DNA of 64,000 nucleotides from contig CAWDHW010000015.1 in NCBI GenBank assembly GCA_963802205.1, forward strand, positions 62,001 through 126,000. Direction: 5' to 3'. Position numbers and translations under genes: made by a program. This document shows positions 1-8,391 of the stretch, in pieces. Within the stretch, counting starts at the first letter, position 1. Each line of letters begins with the position of its first letter. The notes beneath the pieces are model-generated. The model was not told the DNA's origin and ran no database searches. It worked only from the letters and a program-made list of their open reading frames with translations. Source of the stretch: DYRB01 sp963802205 (lineage in GTDB: Bacteria > Pseudomonadota > Gammaproteobacteria > Chromatiales > Chromatiaceae).

Positions 1-328
1 CCCCGTCGTGCAGAATGAAGCGCGACAGCCAGAACGCCAGGGTCGCGGCCAGCGCGGCGGCGAACGAGGCGATCACGACCCCCTTCCAGAATCCGAACAG
101 GGCCCCGGCGACCACGGTCATGGGTGCGGCGATGGGCAGGAACAGGGTCGCCAGGGCAAAGACGGCGAAATAGCCGCCGACCACCAGCCAGGGGTGCTCG
201 GCATACCAGGCATCGAAGGTCTCGCCGCCGGCCTGGAAGGCGTCCAGGGTCAGGTGCCGGCCCAGGTCCAGGGCGAAGAAGGCCAGGATCAGGGCGACGA
301 CGGGGATCAGCAGGGCGAGACGTTTCAT
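1..328 (-). CDS. TVP38/TMEM64-family inner-membrane protein, N-terminal part
   Basis: The reading frame starts with an ATG at 328 on the minus strand and runs off the left edge of the window, so only about 109 N-terminal residues are seen. It opens with a hydrophobic helix (residues 4-19), then a short amphipathic stretch (DAFQAGGETFDAWYAEHPW) and long hydrophobic segments. These contain the pattern FLPIAAPMTVVAGALFGFWKG, which is typical of the TVP38/TMEM64 (DedA-like, SNARE-associated) family. Members are polytopic inner-membrane proteins proposed to act as lipid scramblases or transporters. The family assignment rests on this pattern alone. Stop, length and operon partners lie outside the window. 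The adjacent RAYT element begins 40 bases upstream of its start. Confidence 0.75.
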   Translation of the reverse strand, partial: MKRLALLIPVVALILAFFALDLGRHLTLDAFQAGGETFDAWYAEHPWLVVGGYFAVFALATLFLPIAAPMTVVAGALFGFWKGVVIASFAAALAATLAFWLSRFILHDG

Positions 329-368
329 GGGCGTGTTCTCTTGGTCCGGGCACGGGGTCACGGGCACG

Positions 369-394
369 GGGTCAGGTCTTGACTTGTGCCTCTC
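369..394 (+). repeat. RAYT-associated repeat, left copy
   Basis: This 26-base repeat is identical to the copy at 2272-2297, and its reverse complement (25 bases) lies at 1260-1284. It sits just upstream of the transposase gene and probably marks the recognised end of the element. Confidence 0.8.
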
Positions 395-413
395 CTGAAC
401 TACCTTTGCGGTC

Positions 414-1280
414 ATGGCTAGACCGTTGCGACTTGAGTTTGCGGGTGCGCTGTACCACGTCACCTCGCGCGGTGACGGGCGGGAGGATATTTTTCGGGCC
501 GTCGGCGACCGGCGAGTGTTTTTCGAAGTGCTCGCGGGCGTGTGGGGACGGTTTAACTGGGTCATCCACGCCTACTGCCTGATGACCAACCATTACCATC
601 TCCTCGTGGAGACCCCGGACGGAAATCTCGGCAAAGGCATGCGGGAGCTCAACGGCGTGTACACGCAGCGATTCAACCGAATCTACCAGCGGGTGGGGCA
701 CGTCTTCCAAGGGCGCTATAAGGCGATTCTGGTGCAGAAGGAAGCGTACCTTCTCGAAGTCGCGCGTTACGTGGTCCTCAACCCGGTACGTGCCCGCATG
801 GTTCGTTTTGTGGGAGATTACTCTTGGAGCAGCTATCGGGCCACGACTGGCGAAGATGCCGCCCCCGAGTGGCTGGAGACGCGCGCGATCTTAGCGGCGT
901 TCGGCCAGAGCGAAGCGCAAGCCGTGGAGGGTTACCGGGCCTTCGTAGCCGCGGGGAAAGGGCAACCTTCGCCCTGGGATGACCTCAAGCAGCAGGTGTT
1001 TCTAGGCTCGGACGCCTTCGTGGAGGCCATGCAGCGCAAGGTCCCGCAGGACCGCGACCTACGCGAGGTGCCCCAAGCCAAACGCCGGCCGCTGCCGCGC
1101 TCGTTGTCTGAGTACGACCGTGCGCATGCGGATCGAAATCAGGCGATCATTGCCGCGTACGCCAGCGGTGGGTACACGATGCGGGAAATCGGCGACTACT
1201 TCGGGCTGCACCACTCGCGCATCAGCAAGATCGTCCGACGGCTACCTCGGCAAGGCGGCGAGGCACAAGTCAAGACCTGA
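414..1280 (+). CDS. REP-associated tyrosine transposase (RAYT, Y1 family)
   Basis: This 288-residue protein has the hallmarks of a Y1-type single-strand transposase of the RAYT group: an N-terminal RLEFAGALYHVTSRG motif, the HUH metal-binding pair His60-Tyr61-His62 in TNHYHLLVE, the GHVFQGRYKAILV segment, and RYVVLNPVRARM, whose Tyr119 is the likely nucleophile. Beyond the catalytic domain the protein is long for the family. Residues about 250-278 form a helix-turn-helix (YTMREIGDYFGLHHSRISKIV), probably for DNA recognition. RAYTs are thought to move or maintain REP sequences; this one is flanked by such repeats, and its final codons lie inside the right repeat. The frame is intact, so the enzyme may be active. 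No clear ribosome-binding site precedes the ATG. Confidence 0.88.
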   Translation: MARPLRLEFAGALYHVTSRGDGREDIFRAVGDRRVFFEVLAGVWGRFNWVIHAYCLMTNHYHLLVETPDGNLGKGMRELNGVYTQRFNRIYQRVGHVFQGRYKAILVQKEAYLLEVARYVVLNPVRARMVRFVGDYSWSSYRATTGEDAAPEWLETRAILAAFGQSEAQAVEGYRAFVAAGKGQPSPWDDLKQQVFLGSDAFVEAMQRKVPQDRDLREVPQAKRRPLPRSLSEYDRAHADRNQAIIAAYASGGYTMREIGDYFGLHHSRISKIVRRLPRQGGEAQVKT

Positions 1281-1284
1281 CCCC
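1260..1284 (-). repeat. RAYT-associated repeat, inverted right copy
   Basis: Reverse complement of the 369-394 repeat over 25 bases. It overlaps the 3' end of the transposase gene, including its TGA at 1278-1280. A further partial motif (AGACCTGACCCCGTG) follows at about 1291-1305. Confidence 0.8.
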
Positions 1285-1312
1285 GGCCTCCCAGACCTGA
1301 CCCCGTGCAACG

Positions 1313-2183
1313 CTACCTCCCACAAGCCTGCCGCGTCACTTCGATCACGCCGATCTCGCTGCCGTCCTTGCGCAGATAGACGTGCTCGACCACCGCGCCT
1401 GCGTCGATGACTGCGGTAAGGCCGTCGTAGGCGCAGTTCTGCTGTATCAGCCCCATGCGCATGTTTGCGGGCAGAAGGTCCGCAGGCGGATCGACCTCGT
1501 AGACGTATCGCAGTTCTGGCCCCTGCGTTTCCACTCTTAGCAAGGTCGTCGTCTCATCCACCACCTGCGGCCCCTGCACCTCAGCGGCCATCGTAGCGAG
1601 GGTGCGATCGAGCATTGCCTCGTTGAAGACGCCAGCCGCCGCTGCCGCCTCAACTCGCCGCATCCCATCGATCTGAGCATAGATCGACAGACCGATGCCT
1701 GCGCCGAGCAGGACGAAACCAGACAAGACACCCATGCCACCTGTCAGAAGCGGAATCGTCGGTGCGCGATTGGCCGATGCGCCATTCTTCGAGGGCGTTA
1801 GCAGGAGCAAAAAGTTCGCAATCGGGATGAACGCGAGCGCGGCCATCCGACCATGCCCGTAGGCATCGCGCGAGCGGGCGGTTGCGATGCGGGCGAGAAA
1901 GAAGCCAGCGATGAGCGAGGCAATCATTTCTAAGAGCGCGACGACCCAGAAGAAGCCGCCGACTAGCGCTTGAACGATGAAGGCCAATCCGGCGAACGTC
2001 ACAGCCGATACGCTGAGGAAGATGATGCCTGACAAGGCGAAGTAGGGAGCGGCGCCTGATCTCGACCAGCGACCGATCGGTCAGGCCGCCAATTATCCCA
2101 CCGAGGATCACGAGGCCGTAGCTGATCGAGCGCACCTGATCTTCGGGCAGCCCCACATACTGTAGGGCAAGGTCCTCGAGCAT
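1313..2183 (-). pseudogene. Polytopic membrane protein gene with a one-base frameshift
   Basis: The natural start is an ATG at 2183 (MLEDLALQYVGLPEDQVRS...). That frame fits a membrane protein until SLVEI near 2060, where it turns into arginine-rich nonsense. The next frame then continues sensibly (GAAPYFALSGIIFLSVSAV...) to a stop at 1313. The 871-base span has one base too many, so a single insertion near 2056-2058 explains it. The corrected product would be 289 residues with about four or five hydrophobic segments in the first 170, then a soluble C-terminal domain with two cysteines. I do not recognise the family. A shorter product could start from a TTG at 2035. The gene lies between an inverted and a direct copy of the RAYT repeat. 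Confidence 0.6.
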
Positions 2184-2271
2184 GTGTCCTCCTGAATCTG
2201 GGCCTGCGTCGCAGAGGCGAGTGGCGAGGGCAAGCGAACGTCGAGCAAAGCGCCGAGGGTCAAAGCGCTGA

Positions 2272-2297
2272 GGGTCAGGTCTTGACTTGTGCCTCTC
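2272..2297 (+). repeat. RAYT-associated repeat, third (solo) copy
   Basis: Identical over 26 bases to 369-394 and in the same orientation. It lies about 90 bases upstream of the frameshifted membrane gene. With the inverted copy at 1260-1284 it brackets that gene, so RAYT and membrane gene together form a two-compartment unit. Confidence 0.8.
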
Positions 2298-2457
2298 AAC
2301 CCTGATCGTGGTTCATCCGTCGCGCCCGATAATCGACCAAAGTACCGATGGGGTCAAAAGGGACAGGCCCCACAGCGTCGAGGGTTCGAGACGAGCACGC
2401 TCATCAGAGCGTGCCCCCTGGCTTCGTGAGCATGCGGTAGTCCTCGGAGCAAGCTTA

Positions 2458-2736
2458 TTATTCGACGCCTATCGAGAACATGGAATCCAAGTCATGCTTC
2501 GAATGGACGCGGAAGGCCAGCAGTGTTTCGCTGTCAACGATGCCTTCGATCTTGAGCATCGATCCGGTCACGATATCCGATAGCATCTCGGTGTTCTTGG
2601 TCCGGATCAGGGCAATCAGGTCGTATCGCCCGCTAACCGAATAGACTTCGGTGATGCCATTCAGTTCAGACAGTTGCAAGGCAACGTCATTGACCCGTTG
2701 TCGATCGACCTTCAGAGTTACGATTGCTGTAACCAT
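2458..2736 (-). CDS. Stand-alone Lrp/AsnC ligand-binding (RAM) domain protein
   Basis: This 92-residue protein begins MVTAIVTLKVDRQRVNDVA and matches the alpha/beta RAM (regulation of amino-acid metabolism) domain of Lrp/AsnC regulators: the VYSVSGRYDLIALIRTKN strand-turn-strand, a central helix, and the closing GIVDSETLLAFRVHSK strand. There is no helix-turn-helix, so it cannot bind DNA as canonical Lrp does. Such free-standing domains form dimers or octamers and may bind amino acids or modulate full-length Lrp proteins. I chose the ATG at 2736. An upstream alternative at 2769 would add 11 basic residues without improving the match. The gene is isolated between mobile-element debris, with no obvious operon partner. 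Confidence 0.75.
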   Translation of the reverse strand: MVTAIVTLKVDRQRVNDVALQLSELNGITEVYSVSGRYDLIALIRTKNTEMLSDIVTGSMLKIEGIVDSETLLAFRVHSKHDLDSMFSIGVE

Positions 2737-2912
2737 TCGTTTCTTAGACCTATTTTGCAGGCTCCGCAATGAACAGGCTCAGCGTCTACGGTGCCGCGCC
2801 GCGATCACCGTGCGGTCTTGCAATGAGCGAGCCCGGCGGCGAGGGATAGCAAATTCAACCGTCCGACGATGGGATCGTGCGGACGATAGCCTGAACGGGA
2901 GTGGCGAGCAAG

Positions 2913-3065
2913 GTGGAGGCGCACTTGAACCGGCACTGGCCTGAGTTGCTCGTCCTCTTGGAGCTGGGCTCGGCGACGCTTGCCGACTTGGTTGGCGTCT
3001 ACGGCGATCCTGCCGCGGTGACCGCCGACCCGGTGGGCAAGCATCGAGGGTCACCATTTAGCTGA
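2913..3065 (+). pseudogene. Transposase fragment, possibly IS110 family
   Basis: An open stretch from GTG at 2913 to a stop at 3063 encodes about 50 residues (VEAHLNRHWPELLVLLELG, then LADLVGVYGDPAAV). This resembles the middle region of IS110-type transposases, where a helical HWPEL...LL segment precedes a GDPAAV-like turn. Neither the N-terminal DEDD catalytic part nor the C-terminal serine domain is visible nearby, so this is at most a relic. The family call is from memory of the pattern and is tentative. Confidence 0.35.
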
Positions 3066-3148
3066 CCCCGGTCAACAGGGCCAGGTCCTACCATCAGATC
3101 TTGTCCGTTGCCCTTGCTCGCATCGCCGTCAGCAACCGACAGGATCCC

Positions 3149-3215
3149 TGCGGATTGGAGTTCGCAGGCGCGCTCTACCAGGGCACGGCTTGCACCGACG
3201 GGCGAGAGGGTACCC
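3149..3215 (+). pseudogene. Relic of a second RAYT gene 5' end
   Basis: The bases encode GLEFAGALYQGTACTDGREG, which lines up with residues 7-24 of the intact transposase at 414 (RLEFAGALYHVTSRGDGRE). Similarity ends soon after; no HUH motif follows. It is therefore a decayed remnant of a related RAYT. A degenerate CCCCGGTCAACAGGGCCAGGTC just upstream (about 3065-3087) could be its worn left repeat. Confidence 0.5.
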
Positions 3216-3512
3216 ACGGTGGAGCGACTGCAGGACGCGCTGAGGCACGCAGTGCATTGATCGCGAACGATGCGGTCCCTTCTATCTGGCGCAGCAGGGC
3301 CGGCTCCTTGGCGATGCGGGGGAGGTCGGTCTGCGGGTTGGCCAAGGACCGCCGCCGCCGGGGGCAGGTGGGCCCCCAGGTCAGGGGTGAGCGTTGCGGC
3401 TTGGGTCTGGGGCGTCATGGCGGCCGGCATGACGCCGCCGCGGCACATGTCAGTCCAGCACAGTGGGGGGGACTTCGGCTAGACTCGCCCCGTCCCACGC
3501 GAGGAGCAGCCC
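3216..3512. other. Degenerate accessory DNA without a supported gene
   Basis: About 300 bases between the RAYT relic and the toxin-antitoxin pair. Open frames exist on both strands but are proline/arginine-rich and look like composition artefacts. A minus-strand stretch (about 3300-3345) reads like a short piece of protein in one frame (ANPQTDLPRIAKEPALLRQ), which suggests a gene fragment, but I cannot name it. Confidence 0.3.
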
Positions 3513-3743
3513 ATGCGCAAACAGACCCTTCAGTTCGACTCACCCCTGGATGCCCTGGTGGCCGTGGCCAAGCGCCTGAGCCACTACGAGGTGGAGGCGG
3601 GAATGGACTCCGAGGACTTCTTCGCCCGCTACGCGAAGGGCGAAATCGGCGACGACGCCCGCGCTGTCGATTGGGCCAACGACTACCGCCATTTCCTCGC
3701 CCTGCGCGGGGATCTGGACGAGCGGCTGCATGAGGCCGCATAG
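3513..3743 (+). CDS. Small acidic protein, probable antitoxin partner of TumE-like toxin
   Basis: A 76-residue acidic, helix-rich protein (LDALVAVAKRLSHYEVEAG, then DSEDFFARYAKGEIGDD). It has the size and position of an antitoxin: its stop (TAG at 3741-3743) lies just inside the start of the next gene (ATG at 3730), giving a 14-base overlap typical of translationally coupled toxin-antitoxin pairs. A purine-rich GAGGAGC stretch eight bases upstream of the ATG at 3513 serves as ribosome-binding site. I see no clear DNA-binding motif. The role is inferred from context, because the downstream frame resembles the TumE toxin family. Confidence 0.55.
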   Translation: MRKQTLQFDSPLDALVAVAKRLSHYEVEAGMDSEDFFARYAKGEIGDDARAVDWANDYRHFLALRGDLDERLHEAA

Positions 3744-4124
3744 GAGGCTCGCGGATTACCTCCAAGGCGTGGAGGCTACCCTCGGGTCCTACGCGGGGCC
3801 TACGTGGAGTCCTACCAGGAAGAATTGCTGACACCAAGACGAGCCAATCTCCGCATCCGCGTCCGCTTCGCCGACGGCCGGTTGCTGGAGATCAACGAGG
3901 CCGTCGTCGTGGAGGGCGAGACTCTGTGCCACCTGGATTACCGCTATCATTGCCAAGACGCCGACAGCGCCTTGATCTTCCGCTACGACAGTACCCCGCA
4001 TTTCCCGCAACTGCCCGGCTTCCCCTATCACAAGCATCTGCCGGACCTGACCATGCCAGCCCAACGCCCGCAGATTGCCGAGGTCCTTGCGGAGGTGGCG
4101 AGCGGTCTGGCCCAAACGCGGTAG
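3730..4124 (+). pseudogene. TumE-family toxin, frameshifted near the N-terminus
   Basis: From 3804 the frame encodes the core of a TumE-type toxin: NLRIRVRFADGRLLEINEAV, then LDYRYHCQD, FRYDSTPHFPQLPGFPYHKHL, and a C-terminal IAEVLAEV helix. The usual TumE N-terminus (a helix then VESYE) is present but in another frame, from ATG 3730: RLADYLQGVEATLGSYAG. The two parts join perfectly (YAG-AYVESYQEE) if one G is restored in the run at 3795-3798. The span is one base short of a multiple of three. The result is either a disabled toxin, a sequencing error in a G-run, or a shorter protein of 106 residues from GTG 3804. TumE toxins act with a partner antitoxin; the upstream gene is the candidate. 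Confidence 0.6.
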
Positions 4125-4474
4125 GCCGCGCCTCCCTTATCAACCCGATGGAATTCCGGGATTAAGACGTTCCCGCAGGCAGAGAGTGCCAGGGCAAATC
4201 CGGGGGTGGCATCCGTAACTCGTGGACGTGGTTAGTGTCGGCTGTCCACTCGACTACGGACTTCGGTCGGCAAAGCATCAGGGGCCGCTCCGTGGCGGGA
4301 ACCCAGCGCTCCCGTCACCGGCCGGTGGTAACGGCACCTGGGGCGGAACTGCCATTGCGGCGACTCAGGCAGCAACAGTGAGCGCCGACAGGGCGGTGTT
4401 GCATCCGCCGCCGCCCGCCGGCACGGGTCCATCGTTACCGATGGGACCAAGGCCCCGCCCAGCCGGCGGGAAGT
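4125..4474. other. Intergenic region, no gene seen
   Basis: 350 bases between the toxin gene and the convergent end of tamB. No frame with protein-like composition, no tRNA and no clear rho-independent terminator were recognised. Confidence 0.4.
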
Positions 4475-7400
4475 TCAGTACTCACGCTCAAACGCGGCCC
4501 CCGCCCGGGTGCCGCCGGTGGCGCCAATATCCGCTTCGACCTTGATCCGCGGCGTGACGCCGATGCGTAACACCCCCTGGGGTTCGCCCGCCCGCGCACC
4601 CTGGCGGGCACCCACATAGATGCGGTCCGTGATCTGGCGCCCGCCCTCGACGGTCGCCCCGCCCTGCTCGTCAGTGCCGAGGGAGAGTCGCTCCAGTCCG
4701 AGCCCGGTGCGCAGCCGGTCGAGCACCCCGAGCCCGAGCAAACCCCCGCCTTCGCCCCCGCCGATCCCGGCCAGGGAGGTTGCCGCCAGCCCCAGCCGCG
4801 TCGCCTGGAGGGGCGACAGGCGTCCCCCGGCAACCCCGAAGAGCAGCCGGGACAGGACCTCGTCCTGGGGCAGCGGGGGTTCGCCCCGCAGTTCGATGCG
4901 CGGTTGCCCGGCGGTGCCCAGGACGGCCAGGATAGCCGTGCTCCCGCCCGCGGTGGCGCGCGCCTCCAGGTCGAGGGTCGGATCGATGCCGAGCGCCCCA
5001 TCGAAGCCGATGCGCCCTCGGGTGAAGCGCAGTACCTGACCCACCAGCTCGTATTGGCCCTGGAGCAGGTCGAATCCGCCGCCGATCACAGGCTCCGCCA
5101 GGGTCCCCCTCAGCCGTACCTCGCCGCCCAGTTCGGCATCGACCCCGCGGCCTCGCACCGTGACCCCACGCGGCGCGGACAGTACCAGGTCCAGCGCCAG
5201 GTCCGGGGACCAGGTGGGTGACGCAGGCCCCGCCGCGGCCGGGCGACCGGCCCCGCCGCGCTCACGCACCTGAAGGGTTGCGATGGTGGCGGGCAGCCGA
5301 TCCGGCAGCCGGACCTCCAGGCGGCTGAGCCGCACCGTGCCGGCGGCGGTCAGGCGCTCGGCGGCAAGTCCGGAGAGCCGCAGGTCGGCGTCCCCCTGGA
5401 CGTCCAACTGGTCGAGCTGTATCGGCCGGGCATCCCGGGCCACGAGGCGCAGGTCCACCGGCAGCCCGGGCGCCAGGGCGCCGATGCTGCCGGTGAGTTC
5501 CACGGTGCCGCGGCCCGACCGGCCGGCCAGGCGCACCAGACGCACCGTGTCGCCGGCGAGGACCAGGGTCCCCTCGACCCCGGTCAGGGCCAGACCCAGG
5601 TTCCGATCGCGCAGGGCCGCGTCCGTGAGGCGCAGGGTGCCGTCCAGGCGCGGTGCGGCGAGGGTCCCGGTGACGGCGGTATTGAGCAGGGCCCCCCCGC
5701 TCAACTGACGGCCCCCACTGGTGAGCAAGGGGTCGAGCAGCCCGAGGTCCACCCGTCCGTCCGCCCGCAGGGACAGTGCCCCCGATGTGAAGGGCGGGCG
5801 CCCCGCGACCCGCCCCTGGAGGCGCAGGTTGGTACGGGTGTCGGTCTCGGCTCGGGCGTCGATCTGAGCGCCGTCGGGGGCCAGGTCCAGGGTGACCTTG
5901 ACCTGGGCGGGTGGGATGGCGCGGCCGGGACCCTGGGTCAGGCGCAGGCCGCTGGCCTGGGCGTTGAGCCTGCCCAGGGGTGCGTCCAGGGTCCCGGTCA
6001 GGCGCAGGTCGGCACCCAAGGTACCGGCCAGGGGCAGGTCCGCCGCGACCAACCGCACCAGGTCCAGGGGCAGGCCGGAAAGGGTCCCGGTGAGGTCGAG
6101 CCCCGGCAGGACCCGGCCGGCGATTTCCAGCGACGCCTGGGCCCCGCCCGGGCGCAGCCCCAGGCGCAGACGGTCCACCGCAAGGCCGTCGGCGAAGTCC
6201 AGGACCGCCGGGGCCAGCAGGTTCAGGGTCTCGCCCCGGACCTGGGCCAACAGGTGCTGGAGGGCCAGGCGTCGGGCGGGGGCGTCCAGGCGCGCGCCCA
6301 CCGCCAGCTTGACCGGCCCGGGCGGTGCAGTGAGCCCGGCATCCGCCGTCAGGTCCAGGGCCTTGGCCGTGCCTCGGGCGGACAGGGACAGATCCCCGCT
6401 GACCTGTCCCAGTGCGAGCCTGCCCAGGCGCAGGGTCGCCTGGGTTTGCGCGGTCCCCAGGGGCTCGGTCACCCGGGCGCTCAGGGCCAGGGCGCCGATT
6501 TCGACCGGTCCGGGGAACCTGAGCCCCTTGCCTTCGGCCTCGATCAGGGCCACACCCGTGTCCGTCAGGGTCAGATCCGCGCTCAGGCGACCGGCCAAGC
6601 CCGAGGCCGGACGCCGGCCCCACCCAGGGTGCGACCAGCAGGTCGAGATCCGCCAGGCGTTCGGCACTAAACCGCACCGTCCCCTGCGGCAGGGTCGCCC
6701 CGCTTGCCAGGCTCAGGCCGCCTGAGGCCCGGACGCTGGCCCAGCGGCTGTCACCGAACGACAGGGACAGGCCGCCCCCCTCGGACCGCGCCGCCCGGAC
6801 GTTCACCGCAACCGGCTGCCCGGCCCAGTCGCCGCTCAGATCGAGTGAACCGCCGGGTTCCGCGAGCCGCGCCTCCAGGCGCCCGCTGACCCGACCTTGG
6901 CCTGCAACCGGATGGCTCGCGTCCAGGGTCAGGTCGGCGACCACGCCGGGCGCCACCGGGTCCCCGGCGACATCGCCACGGGCCTGAAGCCGTCCGGACC
7001 AGCCGGGGGCCAGGACGCTGAGGTCGGGCAGGGTCAGGATCGCCCGTGCCGACCTCGCGGTCACCCCGCCCTCGGCCGCGAGGTCGAGCAGGGGATGCGC
7101 GACGGTGAGTCGGAAGGGTAGCGCCGGGTCGTCCAGGGTCAGCCCCCCCGTGACGCGCAGCGGCACCGCCGCCGCCGTCTCCGGCAACAGGCCGGGGGCC
7201 CGCAGGCCGTCCAGACCGGCATCGATGCGGAGGTGGGCCAGGTCGCCCGCGACAGTCGCCGTCAGCCGGTCCAGGGTGATCTCGCCGGCCGAGGGCGCGT
7301 CCAGTTCCAGGTCGGCGTGGCCTTGGGGGGCGCGGAAGGGCCCGGTCAGGTCGGCCTTGACGCCCATCCGCCGCCAGGCGATGGCCGGTGCCCCCCCCGG

Positions 7401-8246
7401 CGCCAGGGTCATGGCGGGCAGGTCCGCGGTCAGGCGCAGCCCGGTGGCGGAGCCGGACTCCAGGTCGAGCAGGCCCTCGGCGGCGACCTGGAGCGGTTCT
7501 GCCCCCAGTTTGGCTCCCAGTTTGGCCCCCAGCACGGCGGTCAGGGTGAGGGCCGAGCGCGGCCCCTCGGCCCTGGCGTCGAGGCACCAGCCGTCCAGTT
7601 CAGCGGGGACCTGCACACCGGCCAGACTGGCGAGTGCAGCGACCAGGCCGCCGGGGTCCTCTTGGAGCCTGAGGGCCAAGCGGTCATGCCCGTCGTCGAT
7701 GCCGGCCTCCAGGTGGTAGCGATCCCCGCGGCCCGGTGCCGTGACCAGCAGCGTCGCCTGGACATCCGCGGCACTCGCCACAGAGCCGCTGCCGTCGATG
7801 GCGAGGCGCGGCGCGCCCGGCACCACTTGATCGAGGCCCAAGTCCTCGATGAAGAGGCGCTGCACCAGGACGCGCACCGGCAACCGGATGGGCGCGGCGG
7901 CTTGCTGGTCCCGAGGCGGCAGACGCCGCAGGACCAGGGAGCGGGCGGTCAGGGCCTCGATCGCGGCCTGACCGCCCAGCAGTTGCAACGGGGCCAGGTC
8001 GAGGCGCGCGTCCTCGGCCACCAACCAGGCGCCGTCCCCATCGTGCAGTTCCAGGCGCTCGATGCGCGGCCCCCAGGGCAGAGTGCCGCTCAGGCCGGAC
8101 AGGACCACCCGGCCGCCGCTCAGCTCGCCCAGGCCCCAGGCAATGAGCCGCTGTCCGGTGCCCGTATTGGCGAACAGCAGCAGGGCCCCCGCCAGCAGGA
8201 CCGGCAGCAGCAGGAGGGTCAGGAGGTACCGAAGGAGGCGACGCAT
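4475..8246 (-). pseudogene. tamB: Translocation and assembly module protein TamB, one frameshift
   Basis: TamB is a very long periplasmic beta-helical protein anchored in the inner membrane. It works with TamA in lipid transport and outer-membrane protein assembly. The N-terminus at 8246 has a single membrane anchor (MRRLLRYLLTLLLLPVLLAG) followed by the typical NTGTGQRLIAWGLGELSGG. After about 545 residues the frame changes near 6597-6615: the sensible reading GPASGL jumps to the next frame as AGRLSADLTLTDTG and continues to the C-terminal DUF490 domain, ending EREY at 4475. The whole span is 3772 bases (one over a multiple of three), about 1257 codons, which is the normal TamB length. A single extra base is therefore the simplest explanation. 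The rest shows no decay, so this may be a sequencing error or a recent inactivation. The gene follows tamA by 145 bases on the same strand. Confidence 0.85.
7503..7538 (-). repeat. 12-base in-frame tandem repeat inside tamB
   Basis: About three units of CCCCAGTTTGGC-like sequence, the third degenerate, encode a repeating LGAK/LGAE motif in TamB. Gain or loss of a unit would change the protein by four residues without shifting the frame. Confidence 0.6.
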
Positions 8247-8391
8247 GGTTCAGTCAATGGCTCGGGGGGATTGGGGTTGGCACCACAGCCCGCCGCGAGC
8301 AATCCCCCCTGCTACCCTTTGAAAGGTCAGTGAAGGCGGGGCCTCGGCTTGGGCGAACACCTAACGCAGACATCGCCTTCCCCTTCCCGGG

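Larger units (their letters stand above)
369..1284 (+). mobile_element. RAYT transposase unit bounded by inverted REP-like ends
   Basis: A transposase gene is enclosed by near-perfect inverted repeats. The left end (369-394) contains GGTCAGGTCTTGACTTGTGC. The reverse complement occupies 1260-1284, where it also encodes the last codons and the stop of the transposase. Both ends carry a second, outer CACGGGGTCA-type motif (near 353-363 on the left, 1290-1305 on the right), so each end is a double motif as in REP doublets. REP-associated tyrosine transposases normally sit between such sequences. No target duplication was identified. Confidence 0.75.

Noticed and set aside
8..382. Plus-strand 124-codon frame at the left edge
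   Set aside because: It is opposite the TVP38-type gene and rich in Gly, Gln and Arg, a typical shadow of GC-rich coding DNA.
7498..7540. Possible CRISPR or satellite in tamB
   Set aside because: Only three short in-frame units, no spacers and no cas genes.
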